A stretch of DNA of 64,000 nt from the NCBI GenBank assembly GCA_027919835.1, contig JANVFP010000009.1:1-64000 (forward strand), written 5' to 3'. Positions 1-11,833 of this stretch are shown one piece after another. Position 1 is the stretch's first letter. Each line of letters opens with the position of its first letter. Position numbers and translations under genes: made by a program. This stretch comes from Lentinula raphanica. Taxonomy: Eukaryota > Basidiomycota > Agaricomycetes > Agaricales > Omphalotaceae. The notes below the pieces were generated by a model, which was not told the origin of the DNA, made no database searches, and worked only from the letters and a program-made list of their open reading frames with translations.

Positions 1-430
1 GGTCGCCTTCCATGAGAATTGGATTAAAAGGAGGATAGTATATGAATCTGGATATCTCCTTCTTCTTCCTATAATCCAAGTTAGGTTGTGAAAAATCGCC
101 TAACAAGTAAATATCATAGTATCAAGGAATGCCATTTACTGCAAAGGAGTTGAATCTCTCACCGTAATCAACGCTAATGGGTTGGTGTGAATGAACGTGA
201 ACCATGTTAGGGATGGGTGAAGAACAGGGTCCTAGTGCTTCTCCTGGAGTTATTGTAGCAGTAAGAACCATTTTGCTTGTCTCAGCTGAAGCTGCCAATT
301 GGTGAAATTTAGCTCGAGCATCAGGATCCAGAGTAGGATGATAATGGTATTCAAGATGGTCTGGATCATCTTTCTTGGTTAGATATGCAGAGAATGCATC
401 GCGGACGCTCTTGAAGCCGTATAACACCAT
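1..430 (-). CDS. Partial gene of unknown function, cut by window edge, in-frame TGA
   Basis: A minus-strand frame opens at an ATG at 428-430 and gives 102 codons that look like real protein (a mixed, His-rich composition with motifs such as HYHPTLDPDARAKFHQLA). It meets TGA at 122-124, but the same frame is then open for another 40 codons to the window edge. Either the gene carries a premature stop, or a 40-nt intron (donor just upstream of the stop, acceptor TTGTTAG) removes it; the frame after that acceptor is also open. 40 nt is shorter than the other introns in this window. I do not recognise the family. Confidence 0.4.
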
Positions 431-825
431 CTACTATAACTACTGTCATTAGGAGGCGAAACAAACTCTGCCAACACCTACTCACTCTGAGCAGGGACTT
501 TTTGGGTTCGTTGTTATTTGCAATGTTAATAACATGCTAGAAACTGGGTTGTGCTCAACACAAGAGTTTCTAGCGCAGCACTTTTGCTCATCGAGTTCTC
601 AACATTGTCGGTAATTTGTACCCAACGGCATTTCGGCATTCTCTGGGCATGTCCGCGGTGTTCGGATATATATGGAAGTTCAATCATCACATCAACTTTT
701 CTCGATCATATTTGTCACGTAATTGTCACCCTTCTAGACATATCACAAACCTCCATTTCTAAGTATGAATCAATTCACGACTCATATAAAAGATCCAGCC
801 AAAATCGAGTCGATTATAATTTGCT
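431..825. other. Upstream region of BAH1, conserved with BAH4
   Basis: No gene is supported here. From about 620 the sequence is nearly identical to the region upstream of the paralogue at 25.5 kb (from about 25,325), so the duplication includes the promoter. It carries the shared TATA element annotated separately. Confidence 0.6.
781..792 (+). promoter_or_regulatory. TATA box of BAH1
   Basis: CTCATATAAAAG ends 33 nt before the ATG of BAH1. The same 12-mer occurs at the same distance before BAH3, BAH4 and BAH5, and a TATATAAAGG lies at the matching place before BAH2. Confidence 0.65.
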
Positions 826-2480
826 ATGTCTAACCCACCAGAAGTTGAGCTCGACCCAAAGAAATACCCGGCCAATCAGCCCCGTATTGCCGGACGGATC
901 CGTAAGGCAAAAGGAACCTTGACACTTCGCTTCGAGGGGGATGAAATAACACTTATAGAAAAAGACGACATGTATGTGAATCTCAAATTCAGTTCAACTC
1001 AAGCCGTTTCACTAATCTCTCAATTCAGTATCGCGATAAAGAACGAGTCGTCTATAACTGACGACAGGGAACACCTCTCCTATGGGAGGGTCAGGGGCAT
1101 TCGCACCAAGAACAAGCAGACAAAAGTCCTCGTAACGTGGTTCCTTCGATCGACCGAAATCAAAAAGTGCCTCCGCGAAAACGGGTATACCTCCGAAATC
1201 ATTGACGGATTATCCAACAATGAGTTTGTAGAAACGGACATTGAAGGGATCGTGAACGGAGGGGACATCATAGGTAAGCATTCAGAATATCCCTCAATCG
1301 AAGCCTACCATTGAACTTAATTATTGTAGATCTAGCAGGTCTCCACCTGCTGACTGACGACATAGAGGACGAGCACTTTCACCTCCTTACCGCCAAAGCG
1401 TTTTTTTATCGGTTTTCCTTTAGTACCAAGACTGGTCGTCTGGATGTTTTGGGAAAAGGTCATTGGCTCGAAAACATATGCAGGGTCTGCAAGCAGATAT
1501 ATAATCCCGACACTTGCTGTCAAATATACTGCGTAAATTGCCGTAACTGGTTCTGTCTGCTGCATGTCGATGATCCAGACAAAAAGAAAGCTGCCAAACA
1601 AAAACCTGCTCACAAAGCTCCTCACGCAGCGCCAGCACAACGATCAACACAACCGTCCTCGGCACGTCCCCGACATCCATCTTTTTCAAAATTCCTGCCT
1701 GTTGCACGTTCTTCCACTCACAAACCCACATCCTCGACGACCAGTGCAGGTCCTCCTCCTCCACCGGCCAAGGCCGGAAAGGATAAGGACCCCAAGCTCA
1801 CTCAGAAAGGTCAGGAGGAGGGAATGGACATCGATGAGGAGGGGCCGAAGCTGGATGAGGATGAGGGTATGGACGACGACGGAGAAAATGAAGTAGAAAG
1901 CAAGAATGACGACGATGCCGAGAAGAAGAACGACGACGACGACGACGAGAAGAATGACGACGACGACGACGAGAACATGGACGACGACGACGATGCAGAT
2001 GGAGATGAGAAAAAGGACGACGAGGATGATGACGGGGATGCTGATGCTGATACTGATGCAGGGAGCGGGGAGGAGACCAAAGTGGATGTCACATTGAAGA
2101 TTCTGCCACCTATCCGGAAAGCGAATCATGCCACCAACCATGGCAAAACCAAACTGAAAGCGAATGCTACTCCGGCCCAGATACTGAAATCTTTGCAGGA
2201 CGCACACATTATCCGAGGCCTCATGTGGGTAGAGAAATTGTATCCCGAAGGCCACGCTCCAGGAGTCCACGGCTGGCTCGTGACCGGAAACCATTTTCTC
2301 CACTCTACGCAATGGGAACCGTCGCAGGGATTTCCTGGGGAGGATTGGGAGGAAATATGGGCATTCTCCTACGAGCAGGGCTCGCGAGCGACTCCTCAAG
2401 CCGTTGCCGAGTCGATGATGGCGGTCTTGCCGGCCATTGAGCAGGAATGGAAGTGTTCCGTTTGTCGCCATTCTATCTAA
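826..2480 (+). CDS. BAH-like / PHD-like zinc-finger protein, paralogue 1 (BAH1)
   Basis: Three exons: 826-971, 1029-1273 and 1330-2480, giving 513 aa. Intron 1 (57 nt, GTATGT...TTCAG) is in frame and has no stop, so a retained form would add 19 aa. Intron 2 is 56 nt. The N-terminal ~130 aa resemble a BAH fold (YGRVRGI, VLVTWF, NEFVETDIEGI, then a DIIDLAG junction). Next is HLLTAKAFFYR and a derived PHD-like finger with CxxC, CxxC and WFCxxH. A Pro/Ser linker and a long Asp/Glu/Lys stretch from a (GAC)n-type repeat follow. The conserved C-terminal domain has GVHGWLVTGNHF, EDWEEIWAF, ATPQAVAESM and a final CSVC. A chromatin-reader role is an inference from BAH and PHD families. Nearly identical to BAH4 over its first two thirds. 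Confidence 0.75.
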
Positions 2481-3176
2481 GGACCAATTTTCGTTCATAA
2501 TTTTCGTGCAGCTTTCACATCCGTGGCCTCCTTCGCGGCTTTTCCTCATTTTCTGAATGTTCCCGTTCTTTCCAGACAATACAAGAATATATATATTCCA
2601 CGAGATATGTAAAGTATCATATAGTCCGGTAGTCGTCCAGCCAGAACTTTTTATATCATTTTCTTGTATCGGTTGTGTATAATCAAATTTTCAAGGCATC
2701 TTCTAAGTGACCTGGCAAACACCTGCAGCAATTCGGAAGGACTGGCGAGTCTATGACTGATTTCTTTATTTGTGCATGAGGGAGGATTGGATGGGTACTA
2801 TCATTGACTGGGGTACTGCCTAAGAAGTTTGATATAGAAAAAGTTATGAAGTAGCGGAAGGAAGACAGGAAAATGAGTTAGTTTCACATGAGGAAATTGA
2901 TTTGATTCTTGTTTTCAAGGTTGCACTATGAGATATTTGGAAATGACCCTTCATTATCTACTCCCTCTGCCTTCAAATTTGATGAGCATGGAGCTGATGA
3001 GTATATACACGTACTGATATAGCATGAAAGGGGTATTATTTTCAGAGTCCAAGACAATGATCATGTACCTCTGGATGGTACACAAGAACAGGGCCTGCTA
3101 CTGCCCTGCAACTTGTACCAGCTCTAAGCTCTAGTGCCTCATAGGTCCTCTGGACGCACAAAGGATACCAGGAAAT

Positions 3177-3840
3177 GGTCAAGAGCTTGCCAAGTTATGA
3201 CCACCTCGACTTCCAAGCAATCAAGATCTATCTTCCATGCAATGACGGGGGCGCGTGCCACTATATGACTAAAGTCTAACGCAGTTATTACTACCTACTG
3301 AGGGCTTCACAACGCGCGTTGAATTCGGAAAGAAAACGGTCAAAATGACCAAGTTGTGACCACATCTACTTCCTTGTATGTACCTAAGAATCAAGATGTC
3401 CTTTCCATTCAACAAGGGTACCGCGCGCGAGTCTATAGCTTACACCCTTACTAAGGGCTTCCTGACGTGCAACAGACGAAAAGAAACGGTTAAGATCGAC
3501 CGAGTTATGACCTCCTTGGCCTCCAGGCTCCTTGTACCTATCAGCCAAGGTCTGCTCATTGTTCAATGACAGAGGTATTCTCTACCTAGCGCCTCAAAGT
3601 TTAAAGCATGCTAAAAACGAAGGAGGATGGTTAAAAATTGCCTGAGATATAGCTATCCTTACCTCCTTGGACCATACAGAGTAAGTAAGGCGCTTCTTGA
3701 TGACAAGGCCATGCATGTAATCTCATGAGCCTCTAGTAAGTGCTTTTAGATGCCCCAAGAATAAAAGGGGATGGTTAAAAGCCTATTGGGCTATGACCAT
3801 AATCTCCTACTTATACCATGGAAAGACAGTGACTATGAAT
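3177..3840. repeat. Degenerate ~140-160 bp tandem repeat, about five units
   Basis: A recurring block, roughly GGTYAARA followed by a degenerate RAGTTATGACC and a pyrimidine-rich CTCC/CTTCC stretch, starts at 3177, 3338, 3488, 3629 and 3773 (spacing 161, 150, 141 and 144). Several units also share an ACTRAGGGCTTC segment. The units are strongly diverged, so the array is old. It is distinct from the 92-100 bp satellite. Confidence 0.55.
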
Positions 3841-4027
3841 GAGTTGAGCATTGGAGAGATTTTGGTCTCATAGCTTATACAGCATGTAGAGCTCAATCAT
3901 ACCTTAGTATTCCTGGTTCCACTTGTATGGAAGGAGAACACTTAGACTTTTACTGATTCATGACTTGAATTCTCGGTCAGTGACACTGGTACTGCCGAGC
4001 ATCCATTGGCGAGGCACGAGCAAATTT

Positions 4028-4238
4028 CACTTATATATTAGCGTTTGATCCAGGCTCCTTACGCAGCCCTCGCTACGGAGAGAAAGAATGAGGGGTCACA
4101 TGGTATAGAGTTTTCGTTTCTCTGCGGAGAAAGTTGAACTTGAAACGAAAAACCGTTAACACACGTGACCTCTCGAATTCTTTCTCCGCAGAGTTTAAGG
4201 AGCCTGCGTTCGCGATGTACTGATCAAACACTTATATA
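4028..4238. mobile_element. Fold-back / MITE-like element with 10-bp direct repeats
   Basis: Arms at about 4043-4120 and 4141-4228 are imperfectly complementary. Both contain GGCTCCTTA, GGAGAAAGAA, GAGGTCAC and TTTTCGTTTC in inverted order, and the outer ends are GTTTGATC and GATCAAA. The identical 10-mer CACTTATATA flanks it at 4028-4037 and 4229-4238, which looks like a target-site duplication, although the left arm has about 6 extra bases before the inverted repeat begins. No coding capacity. Confidence 0.55.
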
Positions 4239-4249
4239 CAAACAAATGG

Positions 4250-4440
4250 ACAGAGGTGCTGTCCTTCCAGGATGCCCTGTCTGTCAAGTCATATTTAGAA
4301 TAGCAGTATTCTCTCCTTCCAGGACTCCCTGTGTCAGTGTGTCATGAGGGCAACTGTATAAAAAAGAAAATAGAATACGAGGATGCTCTCCTTCCAGGAC
4401 GGCGTTTGTAGCAAGCTATATCCAGAACATCTGCTCAGGA
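4250..4440. repeat. Satellite monomers (CCTTCCAGGA family), small block
   Basis: Two to three diverged monomers of the dispersed satellite, each recognised by TCCTTCCAGGA followed by a GCCCTGTCTGTCAAG-like segment. Confidence 0.6.
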
Positions 4441-5125
4441 AAGATTGATCTATTGTGGTAGGTTTAGAATACGGAAAACCACCGGCGCGTATAAATTACA
4501 TACACCCCAACAGGCGAAGCCTTGTCAAACATTTGCATCAGCAGGCATCGGCTGTACTATGAGCATCCTCAGTACATGATAAAGTCACGGTGACGTAGTA
4601 GGGCCAAATAAATGAGTCCCTAGTAACAGTAAGCATTGATATTTCTATTTTGAACACCTGCTGCTCGATTACATAGCTCAACATTAGAGCGCGCCAGACA
4701 TCTGTTTTTGGCAAGGAAGTTGATTTCTGGACTTTGTGAGATCAAGTCTGGCAGCTGGCATAAACTGTTTTTATCTGACCTTTTGACTTCTAGATCAGTA
4801 GTCACCTCCATACTTAGAGCCGGTCTTGACCAGTAAAACTTGACAAGTTCGAGATTGTTTGGCTATGTTGCATTATGAAACCCAAGTATAGTAGTACACT
4901 GACTAGGCTCCTCGAACTATTCCTTACTATACGTAGAGAATGAGAGGTCAGTTACATAGATTTTTTGCAATACACACGTATAAGCCTTAAAAATCCCAAA
5001 TCTGATATGTTCTGCCACCTCAAACACAAGGAGATAAAATATGAGATTCCCTCAAAAAAGTATCCTCCTTTACCCCTGGTAAAACGATATACTACATACT
5101 CAACCATCAACTAAGCAGATTCAAT

Positions 5126-6323
5126 CTACATGCACTGATTACACTCTGGGCAGATCCAATATTTGTCAATCCCTGTGATAGCTTTGAACATTGATGTCGC
5201 AATAGAAGAGGGTGAAGCAGAGCTGGAATGATCATAGGTCCAGGAGAGACGTTTCCATGAAGGACCAGGATAAACTGCAGAATCATCATCCATCAACGCC
5301 TCATTTCCAGTTACTAGCCAACCCTGGTCCCCAGGCGCAAATCCCTTCGGATACAACAGCGGTATCCATCCTAATCCACGGATAGTGGGCCCTTGTCTGA
5401 AAAGGTGTTTGGCCTCGGTTAAACTCAAGTCAGCCAGTGGCTTGTGGTTGGGAATACGGTTTTCTTTAGCCTCTGTAACTCGTTGTATCTTCTTCCCAGT
5501 CTCCTCCTCGCTTTCATCATTGATGCAAAACCAGTGGTGACAACGTGGGCAAATGATTTGTGCATCTCTGTCCGGATTGTATACTCTGCTACATGATTGA
5601 CAGGCATAATCAATCCAGTCCTCATTGCCGTCTTCTCCCAAAAAAGCATATTGGGGCGTGGTAACATGCTCGAATGAGAACTCGACCCGATAAAAACATG
5701 CCTTTGCTGTTAGAAAATGATGATTGGCCATGTCAGCCTTATTATCAACCAAGGTATGAATGCCAGCAAGGTCTGAAAGAAGTCAAAGCTGCAGATTGAT
5801 ATGAGTTATTCTCCCAAAGAGCATACCTAGAACCTGTTTGGAGTCTACCACTGCTTCAACATCAGTGAGGATGAACTCTCCATTGGCAGAACCCTGTAGC
5901 AAAGAACGACCTGTTTCGCTGATATGGGAGTTCATTGATAAGACTTTTTTCTTTGCATAATGTGAAATATTTACGTGGCCTGGAGGAAGGACTGCAGCTC
6001 TTTGGGACGCATGAACCAATTGAGCAGGATTTTAATTCTCTTTCCGAATTTCTTGATTGCAAGAATGTGACCCAATGACAGGTCAAACCTGTTCTGTTGT
6101 GTGAAATCGTAGACAGCATTCTGAATGACAATGCTACAAAGGTCAATACAGACAATTTTGATCTAGCCCTGGAAGAGGAGCAGGAAAATACTTACTTGCA
6201 ACCCTTGTGCACTAGATTTCCATGGAGCTTAAAAGTATCACGACCTTGGCGAATGCGATCAGCGATAACTATTGTCGAACGATGGTATTTTGCTGGATCC
6301 AACATGAGTCGTGGTTTCGACAT
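5126..6323 (-). CDS. BAH-like / PHD-like zinc-finger protein, paralogue 2 (BAH2)
   Basis: The most diverged and shortest member: four exons on the minus strand (6323-6196, 6133-5975, 5918-5827, 5772-5126), 341 aa. The introns are 62, 56 and 54 nt, and all phases close without a stop. The BAH-like core is clear (LSLGHILAI, KILLNWFMRPKEL, NGEFILTDVEAVV). It is followed by LAGIH, HFLTAKACFYR and a PHD-like finger (CQSC, CPRC, HWFC). The long Pro/Ser and acidic linkers of BAH1, 4 and 5 are absent, so this may be closest to the ancestral form. The C-terminal domain (IRGLGW, GDQGWLVTGNEAL, final CPEC) is kept. The splice junctions were placed by alignment to the paralogues. No lesion seen. Confidence 0.7.
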
Positions 6324-6357
6324 GGTGATGTAATATGTTTCAATGTAAGTAAAGGTC

Positions 6358-6367
6358 CTTTATATAC
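6358..6367 (-). promoter_or_regulatory. TATA box of BAH2
   Basis: TATATAAAGG on the minus strand ends about 34 nt upstream of the BAH2 ATG, the same geometry as in the four other paralogues although the surrounding sequence has diverged. Confidence 0.55.
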
Positions 6368-6579
6368 TCAAACAATCTGGACCCCAATCACTTCTCTGAC
6401 GTAGTTCTGACACGGAACTTGGAAGCAAGTTTGAATTTCAAAGACTACATATCAGCCATGAACATACCTTGGCCCTACTACGTCACTGTGGCTTTATTGT
6501 AACAAGGTTAGCCTGGGAAACTTGCTGAACGCTTGGAGAAAAGTCGCTTACAGATACATATGCCGCACGCTGCCGATGC

Positions 6580-6966
6580 ATGGACCACATGTGGCCAATG
6601 GATGGACCCCAGCCACCACGTCATGCGGTGACTGTTGCCGCAAATGAAGTACATACTGCCAATACAAGCGCGGTGCAAGTGATGTTTGGTACTCCGTTGA
6701 AGAAGGAACAAACTTTTCTGGCTCCTCAGCCAAGGAAAGAAACACTCATAAAGCGACCACCACCAACTGCAGTCTTAAGCTCTATTCCATCCCAACTACA
6801 TTCTAATTTTGCATTGCAAATCATGGGCAGACCGATAGCATCCGAGATCATCTTCAAACTAAACATGGACGGAATATCGTCAAGTTGTGTTATCGAAACA
6901 ACTCAAGGGTTGGCAGAGTATCGGACAAAATGTGCGTTTGATCAACTGAGCACCTCGGTGAAATGA
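6580..6966 (+). CDS. Small ORF, 128 aa, hypothetical
   Basis: An uninterrupted ATG-initiated ORF (starting MDHMWPMDGPQPP) runs divergently from BAH2. Its middle (TPLKKEQTFLAPQPRKETLIKRPPP) is plausible as protein, but I recognise no family and no paralogue in the window. It could be a chance ORF. Confidence 0.25.
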   Translation: MDHMWPMDGPQPPRHAVTVAANEVHTANTSAVQVMFGTPLKKEQTFLAPQPRKETLIKRPPPTAVLSSIPSQLHSNFALQIMGRPIASEIIFKLNMDGISSSCVIETTQGLAEYRTKCAFDQLSTSVK

Positions 6967-7689
6967 ACATGAACCGTTCTCGCTGGATTGTCTTTCATGA
7001 AAAATTTGTTTGCTGGGTACCCGATTTGGTTTTTGAACGGTATTTTCAATATTGTTTCAAGTCAATATTTTAAAGAAAAAACTTTGTAGCATGTATCTCC
7101 TCTATCTCGGTCAAAAACTCTCCAGCACGGAGCTACGCGGCCATTGAGGAGCTCTATTAGATGCACTCTAAGAGGAAGATGATGTTTCAGAACTTGTTGA
7201 GGTATAACCATGCCTATCTCCTTGTACCACTGAGGACTTAGCTCTATTTATCACTTAAGCACAGATTCCGAGCTCAATGGACCCTTCTCAGTGTAGCCAC
7301 GCTGACTGAGATTCAGAACAGCCAAGCTATATTGATCTCTATCTCTATAGTATTCTAATGTGTCAATATCAAATTGAGCTTTGGTGCCTGCAAATTAGTC
7401 TTTCCAGGAGATACTCGAGCGGAGCTCCTTGGTAGCGTGTATGGCTCTTCTGCTGGTGCCTCAGGAGCAACTGGCGGAAACCGGCAAAAAAAAATTCAAA
7501 ATAACCTCGATTTAGGCTAAAGTAGGCTCCCCGTGTTACTGCATAAGTTCTTCTCATATCAAGGGAATTTCACATAGTAAGGTCTTCTGGTCAGTCCATG
7601 CTATTATTTATGGTTATTAACATATTCATTCATACCACACAGTGCTACTGCAATTATATGCCATATAAGACTATAGTTCAGCCACAAAC
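6967..7689. other. No feature recognised
   Basis: AT-rich sequence with no supportable ORF, RNA gene or clear repeat. Confidence 0.5.
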
Positions 7690-8760
7690 GGCGTGCTCAG
7701 CATCCTGCTGAACTATCTCCATTTTTGTTATCAAATTGCTTTCTTGACACCCAGTGTATCCTGGAATGACAGCATCCTGCTATACTATGCCTGCCACAAA
7801 AGGGCAATATTGTCTTGCATGCAGTTTCAAGTATTGCTTGTCAAAAAGGGCATCCTGGGAGGACAAACTCCTGGTATTCTATATCTGCCACACTAAGGAA
7901 ATATTTCTTGACAGAATCTTGCTAATCCATATGTACTACAAAAGAGTACAAAAGGGCAATATTGCCTTGCAAGAAGCTTTGGAATATGACTTGACCCACA
8001 GGGAAGTCCTGGAAGGTCTATATCAACCATATTAGGGAAATATTGCTTGCCAGAAAGGGCATCCTGGAAGGACAGAATCCTGCTAATCCATACGTAAATC
8101 AAGAGGGCAATATTGCCCTGCAAGGAGTTCCGGATATAAGCAAATTGTCACAGAGGGCGTCCTGCAGGGACAGCATCCTGCTATCCTATACCTACCACAA
8201 AAGGGGGCGATATGACCTTCGAAGAAGTTAGAAGTAATCAGGATGCAGACGCACGCCCTTTGAGGCAACCAATATCCAAGAGTTCTATAGTCCGTCCAGG
8301 ACGCCCTATGTGTCAAGTAATATCAAGGCAATATTTCTCTCTTGTGGTAGAGCTAGAATCGCGGGATGCTGCCGTCCAGGACAGCCAAGCAAAAGGCAAA
8401 TATTGCTCTCGTAGGCATGGGATCGCATGATGCTGTCCTTCCAGGACAACCTGCGTATCAAGCAATATATCCAAGATATTGCCCTTTGTGGTAGGTATAA
8501 AATAGCAGGATGCGGACCTTCTAGGACGCCCTTGAATGGTGTGAATATATCTAGGCAATATTGCTTTTTTGTGGTAGAGATAGAATTGCAAGATGCTGTC
8601 CTTCCAGGATTACCCTATGTGACAAGTAATATCAATGCAATATCAGTGCTCTCTTTCGGTAGGCATAGAATCGCAGGATGCTGCCCTTCCAGGACGCACT
8701 GGGTATTTGGTAGTATTCAAGAGGCTTCTTACAAGGTAATAACACCCTTTTGTCGTAGGT
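7690..8760. repeat. Satellite block (CCTTCCAGGA / GGCAATATTGC family), locus A
   Basis: About ten diverged monomers of ~90 bp. Each carries a near-palindrome GTCCTTCCAGGAC and a second palindromic motif around GCAATATTGC, joined by a TGTCAAG segment and a TTGTGGTAGGTATAGAAT segment. The block is colinear with 28,080-31,350: a shared run from the AGACGCACGCCC segment onward appears at 8,245 and 29,862. Confidence 0.75.
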
Positions 8761-8939
8761 ATAGATTTACAGGAGCTTGTAGCATAAAAGTACCATCAGT
8801 GGCGTCACTAGTAGGGAAGCTGCTCGCGCGACCTCTAACTGAACTAGTTTCGTTGTACTACTCGTCCAATTATTTGTGTTTCCCAGCTCTGGTCGTTGTC
8901 CCGTTCAAGCTCCAAATGCTCCAAATTCACCGCTCCCAG

Positions 8940-11118
8940 TAAAATGGAGTACAAGCCCAATGTCTACTGCGAGAATGGAACTCGCATCACCCGAGTTGTA
9001 TGTACACTCATTTTCACTCATATTCAAAAACCCCAGCCAGGTCCAATAAGGTGATGCTCAAACATCGCTGCTGTACTTCGTGAACAATACAGTACAGCCA
9101 ATTCATCATTTGGCTGGACAATTTTGTATCGGTGAGTTTGGTCGACTAGTGGGATACATAGTATACTAAGGAAAACTAGAAAGCTAAGCAAAATCGATAC
9201 TCGCGTTTGGTTCATGTTGATTTTCACAGGAAAATCGCGGTATGTAGTAGATCTCCGGATTGACAAAAGAGCACCTGATTTCGAAAATGTTAGGCATTCA
9301 CCGCAGAACGCACATCCTCTGACACTGATCGTCTCGGCGATAGCAAGTAGTGCGGGATGATAGGACAGACGCGTAACAAAAAAATCAAGCTAAACAGTCA
9401 GCCATCTGGCAGAGGCGAATCATAATATAGATACTTACTATACTTTTCATAATGGTGCGCCAGTTGGTGAAATTTATTGGATGCTTGTGAACAGCTGAGA
9501 CTCTCCTGAGGAGAGCCAACAGAAGGGGGACAACGAAACTCGATTCAGTTGGCAAACGTTCCCACCCCAACAGCTTTGCAGCGGGTAGATATTCGTGTCG
9601 ATTTAGATTATATGTCGTGCAAAGAATTGTCTGTTCCGCGAAACATATTTCTTGTTGTATCATCATTGCTCCTACAGCATAAAAACAGATATGCATGAAA
9701 GATTGTTCAAAGAGAATCAGAGTACTTACCTTGCTCAAACAGGCGGCAAGTAGGCAGCACACTTTCTGGAAAGTTGAAGATCGTCACCTGTCCATAAGCA
9801 GTAGTCGATATTTCCTGTTCTGACTGCAAGATGTCTGCTTGGATTTCAGCCTCTTCTTTGCTCAAGCATACCAAAGGTTGATGCGGTTCTGTGTGAGTAG
9901 AGCCTTGCATCATAGAAGGCAATTTTCGGCGCAACATAGATGATTCGTAGAATATTGGTTCCTTCTTGTACGCCATGGGATCTCCCACTTGGAAAGAACA
10001 GTCGGCATGCGAGTTTGTAGAACCAGTGCAGACTGTCGCAACTGGGCGGACCTGTTTTGAGTCAGGATTCATGTATTGAAGTACACCTATTGAGGCACTG
10101 TCAGCGGCGCAATTGCTGCGATCTCTATAGATAGGCATATGGGAGAGGTGGAATAAAAGGGAGACACTACTTCCGAGGAGCTTTTCAAGATTGACAGTGA
10201 GAGGAATCATCCCTGACGGTAGCTCCATTGCTGTAGAAATTGAGAATCCATCTCCTGCGACTGTTCGGAAGCCACCACTTTGGACAACTGGGCTTTGCAA
10301 TGCTCTACTATGTGCCTCGTAAGGTTCTCGTACTCCAGAGGGAATAGAGTTTACAGAAGAGCCCAGAGTCGAATTCGGCGATGTCATCGTCCTAGACCAT
10401 ACTTGCGGCGAGGCCGTTGCGAAAGATAGCTTGGAAGAACCAGAGGATGTGGAGGAAACAGAGTGTGAAGAAGGCCGTCGACTAGCTGTATTCTCTGAGT
10501 TGGACGGTTGTGTCTGCAACACTAACAAAGAATCAGAACCCACGACAAAGGAAAAGTCTACGCCGCATCATTCAGCAAAACGGAGCAACTTGAATGAAAT
10601 GATATAACGAGGTATTGAAATGTTGTTTTTCAATCTATACCCTCAAACGCGATCACTTACTGGCATAGTTCCCCTCTGCCCTCCACATATTCTTGAGCAC
10701 TTGTAGATGAGACGCAACTTGTTTCCGGGTGCGTTCAATCTCATAGTGCACGAGATACTTTACAAGGTAAGCATTACGCAAGCGAGAGCGACCGCGTACA
10801 GCAGCGTCTGAAATTTTAACCGCGTGATTTTGCGAACCAGTCGAGGCTGAGTGTACGCTCGAAGACCTGTTAGCAAATAACAATCATAGTCGGAAACAGG
10901 GCTGAGCTTTGAACATCCGACATCTATACAGATTCGGGTCAAACTTCATTACCTGAGCCGTCCTTCAGAAGTTTGTGGTGCTTTCGAAGCGGCGTCATAC
11001 CAGATTTTGCTGTAGTACTAGCAGTAAAGGGAGAGGTTGATTCCAATGTCGAACGATAGAAATCCGTGGAGGATTCATTGTAAACAAACGAAGGGCTATC
11101 GGGAAATTTGTCGGCCAT
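8940..11118 (-). pseudogene. TEA/ATTS-domain transcription factor, degenerate copy A
   Basis: Exon 1 starts at 11118 (MADKFPDSPSF). It carries the first TEA helix region (RKHHKLLKDGSGNEVW), but the Trp codon is TGA and a ~29-bp deletion relative to copy B removes the exon's 3' splice region. The next exon (about 10883-10670) encodes the diagnostic TEA C-terminal helices, RSRLRNAYLVKYL and RTRKQVASHLQVLKNMW. A Ser-rich exon follows (about 10525-9730), then a segment at 9660-9440. About 160 bp near 10,030-10,190 is unrelated to copy B. The TEA family (Tec1, AbaA) regulates fungal development. Given the stop, the deletion and the replaced segment, this copy is unlikely to work. Confidence 0.65.
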
Positions 11119-11790
11119 TATTGTGACCTGGCACCAGTGGAAATAGAAGAATCTTAGATGAGGGCCTGTTTACAAAGTAGAACACGAAAACAAGAAAACA
11201 AGACTTTATTGGTTGACTACGCTACAGACTGTGCCTATTGGGACCTACATGAGGCTTTTCTTGTCGATATGTCTCAGCACTTTCCTCTACCTCATTTGAA
11301 CACCTTCACCGACGCGTCTGCATTGCATTATATCAAAACCTTTATATTCGACTGGACGGCGGTCATCAAAACCGCCCACTTCTTACACGATGGATTGTCT
11401 TATTGGAAGTCTTTTGTCAATTGAGGGACGGACTTGGGTTCAGATGAGGAAGAGGAAGAGGATGAATTGCGTACTGGTTTACTACTATACTTATCTAGGA
11501 TATTCATGTATCCACCCCACGCTTTCCTCCCCGCTGCAGTCTACCTTCCTCTTATGCGGGTTGAGATCGCTGCAGTTGGGGATGTTAGTTCCTAGTTGGG
11601 ACCCCACTTACAGTGGAGCCGCGTATTATTCATTCATTCATTCCTACACCGGTGGAGCCGGGTGTGATCATCATCCATTCATTCAATCGTACGTAAGTTT
11701 CACGTAAAAAGAGGTGATTTCGTGGGAAAACTTCCTTCCCTCCTTCTCGGTTTGTCACATTCCAAGACGACATCACATAGATTCATTGCT

Positions 11791-11802
11791 CTCATATAAA
11801 AG
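11791..11802 (+). promoter_or_regulatory. TATA box of BAH3
   Basis: CTCATATAAAAG ends 31 nt before the BAH3 ATG, identical to the element before BAH1, BAH4 and BAH5. Confidence 0.6.
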
Positions 11803-11833
11803 GCATAGTCTCCTCGCATTGGAACTTCAAATC

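Larger units (their letters stand above)
2481..5125. other. Gene-poor stretch between BAH1 and BAH2
   Basis: No convincing coding region on either strand; the ORFs here are short and of random composition. It contains a degenerate ~150-bp tandem repeat, a fold-back element and a few satellite monomers, each listed separately. The rest (2,481-3,060 and 4,450-5,100) shows nothing I can name. Confidence 0.6.

Noticed and set aside
1311..2480. Second, separate gene starting MNLIIVDLAG
   Set aside because: The first residues are intron sequence; the paralogues show a splice at 1273/1330 joining it to the upstream exon.
1686..2579. Large minus-strand ORFs over the BAH1 and BAH4 acidic tracts
   Set aside because: They are antisense readings of (GAC)n giving poly-Val/Ile or poly-Ser; they have no independent conservation.
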